Below, piece after piece: positions 13,400 to 16,880 of a DNA stretch of 16,880 nucleotides. The translations under genes and the position numbers were made by a program. The first letter of the stretch is position 1. Each line of letters starts with the position of its first letter. The stretch comes from Dehalococcoidales bacterium (lineage in GTDB: Bacteria > Chloroflexota > Dehalococcoidia > Dehalococcoidales > DAOVUZ01): contig DAOVUZ010000004.1 of NCBI GenBank assembly GCA_030632305.1, forward strand, positions 1 through 16,880, given 5' to 3'. The notes below the pieces were generated by a model. That model did not search any database and was not told the DNA's origin. It saw nothing but the letters and a program-made list of their open reading frames with translations.

Positions 13400-14662
13400 T
13401 TATAGTTTTAGAAGTTCTTCCAGAGGCTTGTGGTCAGTGATGGGTCCGACCACAGCCAGTCGGAGTTGGCTGCCTAACAGTAGCTCTTGGGCTAATTTCT
13501 TTAGTTCATCAGCAGTGATGGCATCAATTATAGATGTTACCTGGTCAACAGTGAGAATACGTCCGGTGAGAACTTCCTGCCCTCCCATCCAGCCAGCAAC
13601 ACTGCGGGTATCTTCCATACTCAGCAGCAGGCGTCCCTTGATTAATTCCTTTGCCTTGGATATTTCAGCTTCAGGGACTTTTTCCCTCAGTTGGGAAAGC
13701 TCTTTTAGGATAGCCTTGATGGCTACTGGCAGGTTTTTAGGTTCCACCCCGGCATAGATAGTAACCGAGCCTGAGTCGAGGAGGTACTCGGTATAGCTGT
13801 GGATATCATAGGCAAGCCCTAGTTTATCCCTGATTTCAGTAAACAAACGACTGCTCATACCTGCCCCCAGGATGACATTAAGCAGGTCAAGGGTGTAGCG
13901 CTGGGGGTGGAACAGTGACAGTCCGGGTAATGCCAGACACAGGTGGGCTTGCTTGGTGTCCCTTGTCTCAACCTGTAGCCGTGGGTTCGGTTGTTCCTTA
14001 TAAATCGAGTATCCAGGACGAGGCTGCTGGTTAGTCCAGTTAGCCAGAGCTTGGCTCACAGCGGTTACCGCCTCCTGGTGCTTCATATTACCGGCGATAG
14101 TAACTACTGTATTATCCGGTAGATATTGGCTTGCCTGGTAGTCAAGCATTATATCTCTGGTAATGGCCGCCACTGATTCCTTGCTGCCAGCTATATCGCG
14201 TCCCAGGGGATGCCCGGGCCATAAAAGCTCATCAATGAGCATATTAACCTGCTGTGACGGGGAGTCTTTACTCATGTTAATCTCTTCAATGATGACCTGG
14301 CGTTCTCGCTCTATTTCCTGAGGGTCAAACCTGGAATAGAGTAGTATATCTGCCAGCACATCCAGAGCCAGGGGGAAGTGGGACTGAGCCACCTTGCACC
14401 AGTAGACGGTTAATTCCCTGTCAGTGCCCCCGTTAAGGATTCCGCCCACCCCTTCTATTGCCTCGGAAATCTCCTTGGAAGTTGGCCGCTTCTGGGTGCC
14501 TTTAAAAAATAGGTGCTCAATAAAATGTGAAACTCCTGCCTGTGCCTCGGTTTCGTATCGGGAGCCGACACCAATAAAGATGCAGATAGATACCGAGCGG
14601 GTATGAGGCATGGTGGTGGTGATAACCCGCAGCCCGTTATCCAGCGTAGTCTTCTGATACAA
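13400..14662 (-). CDS. M16 family zinc peptidase (processing-peptidase-like)
   Basis: A 420-aa pitrilysin-family protein similar to the processing-peptidase beta type. The inverted zinc motif H46-F-I-E49-H50 (in GVSHFIEHLFFKGT) and the third ligand E127 (in VIIEEI) are present with the usual 76-residue gap, so the N-terminal half should be catalytic. The C-terminal half (~165-420) has the second M16 domain with GAGMSSRLFTEIRDKLGLAY. No signal peptide, so it is probably cytoplasmic. The start is TTG 14662, the first start after an upstream stop, with GAGG 7 bases before it. It converges on groEL and is divergent from lysA. Substrate unknown. Confidence 0.92.
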   Translation of the reverse strand: MYQKTTLDNGLRVITTTMPHTRSVSICIFIGVGSRYETEAQAGVSHFIEHLFFKGTQKRPTSKEISEAIEGVGGILNGGTDRELTVYWCKVAQSHFPLALDVLADILLYSRFDPQEIERERQVIIEEINMSKDSPSQQVNMLIDELLWPGHPLGRDIAGSKESVAAITRDIMLDYQASQYLPDNTVVTIAGNMKHQEAVTAVSQALANWTNQQPRPGYSIYKEQPNPRLQVETRDTKQAHLCLALPGLSLFHPQRYTLDLLNVILGAGMSSRLFTEIRDKLGLAYDIHSYTEYLLDSGSVTIYAGVEPKNLPVAIKAILKELSQLREKVPEAEISKAKELIKGRLLLSMEDTRSVAGWMGGQEVLTGRILTVDQVTSIIDAITADELKKLAQELLLGSQLRLAVVGPITDHKPLEELLKL

Positions 14663-14737
14663 TACTCAACCTCTATAATCAGTGTTAGGTAATATTCTAA
14701 TGGTGTTCCCTATCAGGTGTCAATTTATTATTTATTT

Positions 14738-14892
14738 ACCCTATCCCCTTTATCCCCTTCCCCTTAACAAGGGGAAGGGGAAGATAATGTTTAAGAGGGG
14801 CGTAGCCCCTCTTTTATTACCCCTCCTCCTCATGCAAGGAAGATATTCCTATAATGGAGAGGGGTATTAAGGGGGTGAGGTAGATAATTAAT
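14738..14892. repeat. Composite palindromic intergenic repeat, copy D (between the M16 gene and lysA)
   Basis: The same three modules as copy A occur in a different arrangement. 14738-14780 is the hairpin module inverted: a CCCTATCCCC arm leads into a perfect 12-bp stem CCCCTTCCCCTT / AAGGGGAAGGGG with an AAC loop. 14790-14814 is TTTAAGAGGGGC-GTA-GCCCCTCTTT, with the GAA loop changed to GTA. 14868-14892 is the TAAGGGGGTGAGG unit. A TATAAT at 14850-14855 lies within and might serve lysA, but lacks a matching -35. Confidence 0.8.
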
Positions 14893-14931
14893 AAATTGAC
14901 TTCACTAGCAGGCACTGCTAACATTAGGGAA

Positions 14932-16239
14932 ATGATGTCTAGGCTTCCTTTATTCCCCTTAACTGCTGAGGTGAGTGATGGGGGTCACCTCATAATTGGT
15001 GGCTGTGATACTGTAGAGCTAGCCGCTGAGTTTGGCACGCCGCTATATGTCTTTGATGAACATAGCTTGCGTCATAAATGCCGGGAATTCAAACTGGAAT
15101 TTGGTCAGCGCTATGCTGATACTACTGTTATTTATGCCGGTAAAGCTTTTATGAATAAGGCTCTGGTACTTATCTTGAATGATGAGGGGCTGGGGCTGGA
15201 TGTAGTTTCTGGTGGGGAGCTTAGTATTGCCCGGTCGGTTGATTTCCCCTTAGACAGGGTCTATTTCCACGGTAACAATAAATCAGCCGAGGAACTCAGA
15301 CTGGCATTAAACTGGCATATTGGTCGCATCGTGGTCGATAACTTTCATGAGCTTACTATGCTGGGTGAAATGGCTGAGGAGCAGGACTGTAGACTTGATA
15401 TCTTGCTTCGGCTGTCTCCCGGGGTGGAGCCTCATACTCATAAATATATTGCTACCGGCGTTGTTGATAGTAAATTTGGTTTTCCCTTAGCCAGTGGTGA
15501 ACAGGCGATAGCCACCGCCATGTCTATGTCTAATCTCAGTCTGGTTGGTCTGCACTTTCATATAGGCTCTCTCATCTTTGAGACTGAGCCATATCAGAAG
15601 TCCATTGAGCTTATACTCAACTTTGCCGCCGAGATGAAGCGAAAATATGACTTTGAGCTCAGGGAACTGGATATTGGTGGCGGTTTTGCTGTTCAGTATG
15701 TCCTGGATTCTCCAGCATCGCCCGTTGCTGTCTATGCTGAGGCGATGGTGTCTAAGATTATTAGTAAGTGCCGGGAGCTAGAGCTGGCATTACCCCGGCT
15801 TATTATTGAGCCGGGAAGGGCAGTAGTGGCGCGGGCAGGAGTGGCACTATATAAGGTAGGGGTGGTCAAGGACATACCCGGGGTCAGGTGCTATGTCTCA
15901 GTAGATGGTGGTATGGCCGACAACATACGCCCTGCCCTTTATGGGGCTAAACATGAGGCAGTGGTCGCCAATAAGATGTCGGCAAAGGAAGTGGAGAAGG
16001 TTACTATTGCCGGCAAGTTCTGTGAGTCTGGTGATATATTAATCAAAGATATTGAACTGCCCTCGGTTTCAGCCGGTGATATTATAGCTATACCCGACAG
16101 TGGTGCTTATTGTCTGCCACAGGCAAGCAACTATAACGCCTCGCTTAAGCCGGCGGTTGTTCTGGTCAGGGAAGGCAAAGCACGCCTTATTCGGCGCCGG
16201 GAGACCTTTGACGACCTGACCCGGTGTGATTTGGTCTAG
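14932..16239 (+). CDS. lysA: Diaminopimelate decarboxylase
   Basis: PLP-dependent, fold-type III enzyme converting meso-diaminopimelate to lysine. Using ATG 14932 gives 435 aa. The PLP lysine is K71 (in VIYAGKAFMNKAL), H210 lies in LHFHIGS, the phosphate-binding glycines are in LDIGGGF, EPGRAVVA follows, the cross-subunit catalytic Cys is C364 (FCESGD), and a GAYCLPQASNYN block sits near the end. Where many homologues have HIGSQ this protein has HIGSL. The frame extends to a TTG at 14896 without a ribosome site; ATG 14932 or 14935, after AGGGA, better fits the family. It precedes holB by 63 bp and may be cotranscribed with it. Confidence 0.95.
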   Translation: MMSRLPLFPLTAEVSDGGHLIIGGCDTVELAAEFGTPLYVFDEHSLRHKCREFKLEFGQRYADTTVIYAGKAFMNKALVLILNDEGLGLDVVSGGELSIARSVDFPLDRVYFHGNNKSAEELRLALNWHIGRIVVDNFHELTMLGEMAEEQDCRLDILLRLSPGVEPHTHKYIATGVVDSKFGFPLASGEQAIATAMSMSNLSLVGLHFHIGSLIFETEPYQKSIELILNFAAEMKRKYDFELRELDIGGGFAVQYVLDSPASPVAVYAEAMVSKIISKCRELELALPRLIIEPGRAVVARAGVALYKVGVVKDIPGVRCYVSVDGGMADNIRPALYGAKHEAVVANKMSAKEVEKVTIAGKFCESGDILIKDIELPSVSAGDIIAIPDSGAYCLPQASNYNASLKPAVVLVREGKARLIRRRETFDDLTRCDLV

Positions 16240-16270
16240 AGATTGTTTATTGGGGGTGAGGTTGGTAAAT
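16239..16270 (+). repeat. GGGGGTGAGG repeat module between lysA and holB
   Basis: AGAGATTGTTTA (16239-16250) followed by TTGGGGGTGAGG (16251-16262) holds both parts of the third composite-repeat module. Relative to copy A, the AGAGATTGTTTA part is inverted and placed first. It begins at the lysA stop codon. Confidence 0.6.
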
Positions 16271-16302
16271 AACCTCTTAATTTGGGGACGGGAGATTTTA
16301 GA

Positions 16303-16880
16303 GTGTGGCAGGTTGTTGGGCAAAACAGGGTAGTGTCCTTACTTCAGCGTAGCCTGGAGCGTGAGGCGTTGGCTCATGCCTACCTTCTTGCTGGCCCGCC
16401 TCATGTGGGTAAGATGGCTCTGGCGCTGAATCTGGCTCAGGCAGTCAACTGTGCGGTGGCCGAACCCCCATGCGGAATGTGTGATTCTTGCCAGAAAATA
16501 ATTTCAGCCAAGCATGCTGATGTCCAGATTATAAGCTTGGTCAACGATGCCACTTCAGCTGAGGCTAAACCTAGGATGGAGATTAGCATCGACCAGATTA
16601 GACAATTGCAGCACTCATCCAGCCTGCCGCCCTTTGAGGGTAAGTATAAGGTATTTATAATTGATGGGGCTGAGTTCCTGTCAATTGAAGCCGCTAACTG
16701 CCTGCTTAAGACCCTGGAGGAGCCTCTGGGTAAGGTAATCTTTATATTACTAACTGCAGACGAGAGGCTCATGCCGGCTACAGTGATTTCTCGTTGCCAG
16801 CGGCTGGAGTTGCTTCCTCTGGCGGCGGGTGAGGTAGAGGCTGCCCTTAATCAGCAGGGCGTTGAGCCACAAAAGGCTAA
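16303..16880 (+). CDS. holB: DNA polymerase III delta prime subunit, N-terminal part
   Basis: The frame is open from GTG 16303 to the window edge (192 complete codons). GGGAG at 16290-16294 precedes the start by 8 bases. Delta prime is part of the clamp-loader complex. The N-terminal AAA+ domain has AHAYLLAGPPHVGKMALAL: the P-loop ends G-K-M instead of G-K-S/T, as expected for the non-hydrolysing delta prime and unlike tau/gamma. A zinc knuckle uses C50, C57, C60 and C63. LLKTLEEP and the SRC motif (TVISRCQRLEL) follow. The gene is truncated only by the end of the window. Confidence 0.93.
   Translation, partial: MWQVVGQNRVVSLLQRSLEREALAHAYLLAGPPHVGKMALALNLAQAVNCAVAEPPCGMCDSCQKIISAKHADVQIISLVNDATSAEAKPRMEISIDQIRQLQHSSSLPPFEGKYKVFIIDGAEFLSIEAANCLLKTLEEPLGKVIFILLTADERLMPATVISRCQRLELLPLAAGEVEAALNQQGVEPQKA

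Noticed and set aside
14850..14855. TATAAT as the lysA promoter
   Set aside because: No acceptable -35 or extended -10, and it lies within the variable repeat region; left as a possibility only.

Overview
The window is a bacterial chromosomal segment, about half G+C, that looks like a member of the Dehalococcoidia (Chloroflexota). This is an inference from the style of the proteins, especially GroEL and the MtaA-like methyltransferase, and from the mix of housekeeping genes. No rRNA marker is present, so the placement is tentative.

Layout. The left end carries the tail of purM and complete purH (last steps of purine synthesis). A repeat-rich spacer follows, then a fused nicotinamidase-nicotinate phosphoribosyltransferase gene (NAD salvage). 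Next is a minus-strand block: tilS (tRNA-Ile lysidine synthase), a DUF2344/TIGR03936 protein, and a CNNM/CBS/CorC membrane protein that overlaps it by 20 bp. tsaD (tRNA t6A synthesis) is divergent from this block and appears to be transcribed as a leaderless message.

Accessory region, about 8.4-11.4 kb. A lone MtaA/CmuA-type zinc methyltransferase gene is flanked by three decayed gene pieces: a cheW N-terminus, a probable DUF2851 N-terminus, and a frameshifted tail of an unknown gene. Beyond these is a two-gene module, an Xre-type regulator followed by a macrodomain (ADP-ribose) protein. The macrodomain gene has a textbook TTGACA-17-TATAAT promoter with a perfect 10+10 bp palindrome embedded in it, a strong operator candidate.

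Right part. groES-groEL sit behind a CIRCE element and end at an intrinsic terminator. A convergent M16 zinc peptidase, divergent lysA (lysine synthesis) and the start of holB (DNA polymerase III delta prime) follow, with holB running off the window.

Repeats. A family of short G/C-skewed palindromic modules occurs in at least six spacers. One 28-base arm lies inside the tilS coding sequence, in frame, and encodes a Gly/Lys/Ile-rich insert. With the relics and the regulator-macrodomain module, this is the most unusual content of the window. No tRNA, rRNA, CRISPR array or complete insertion sequence was seen.
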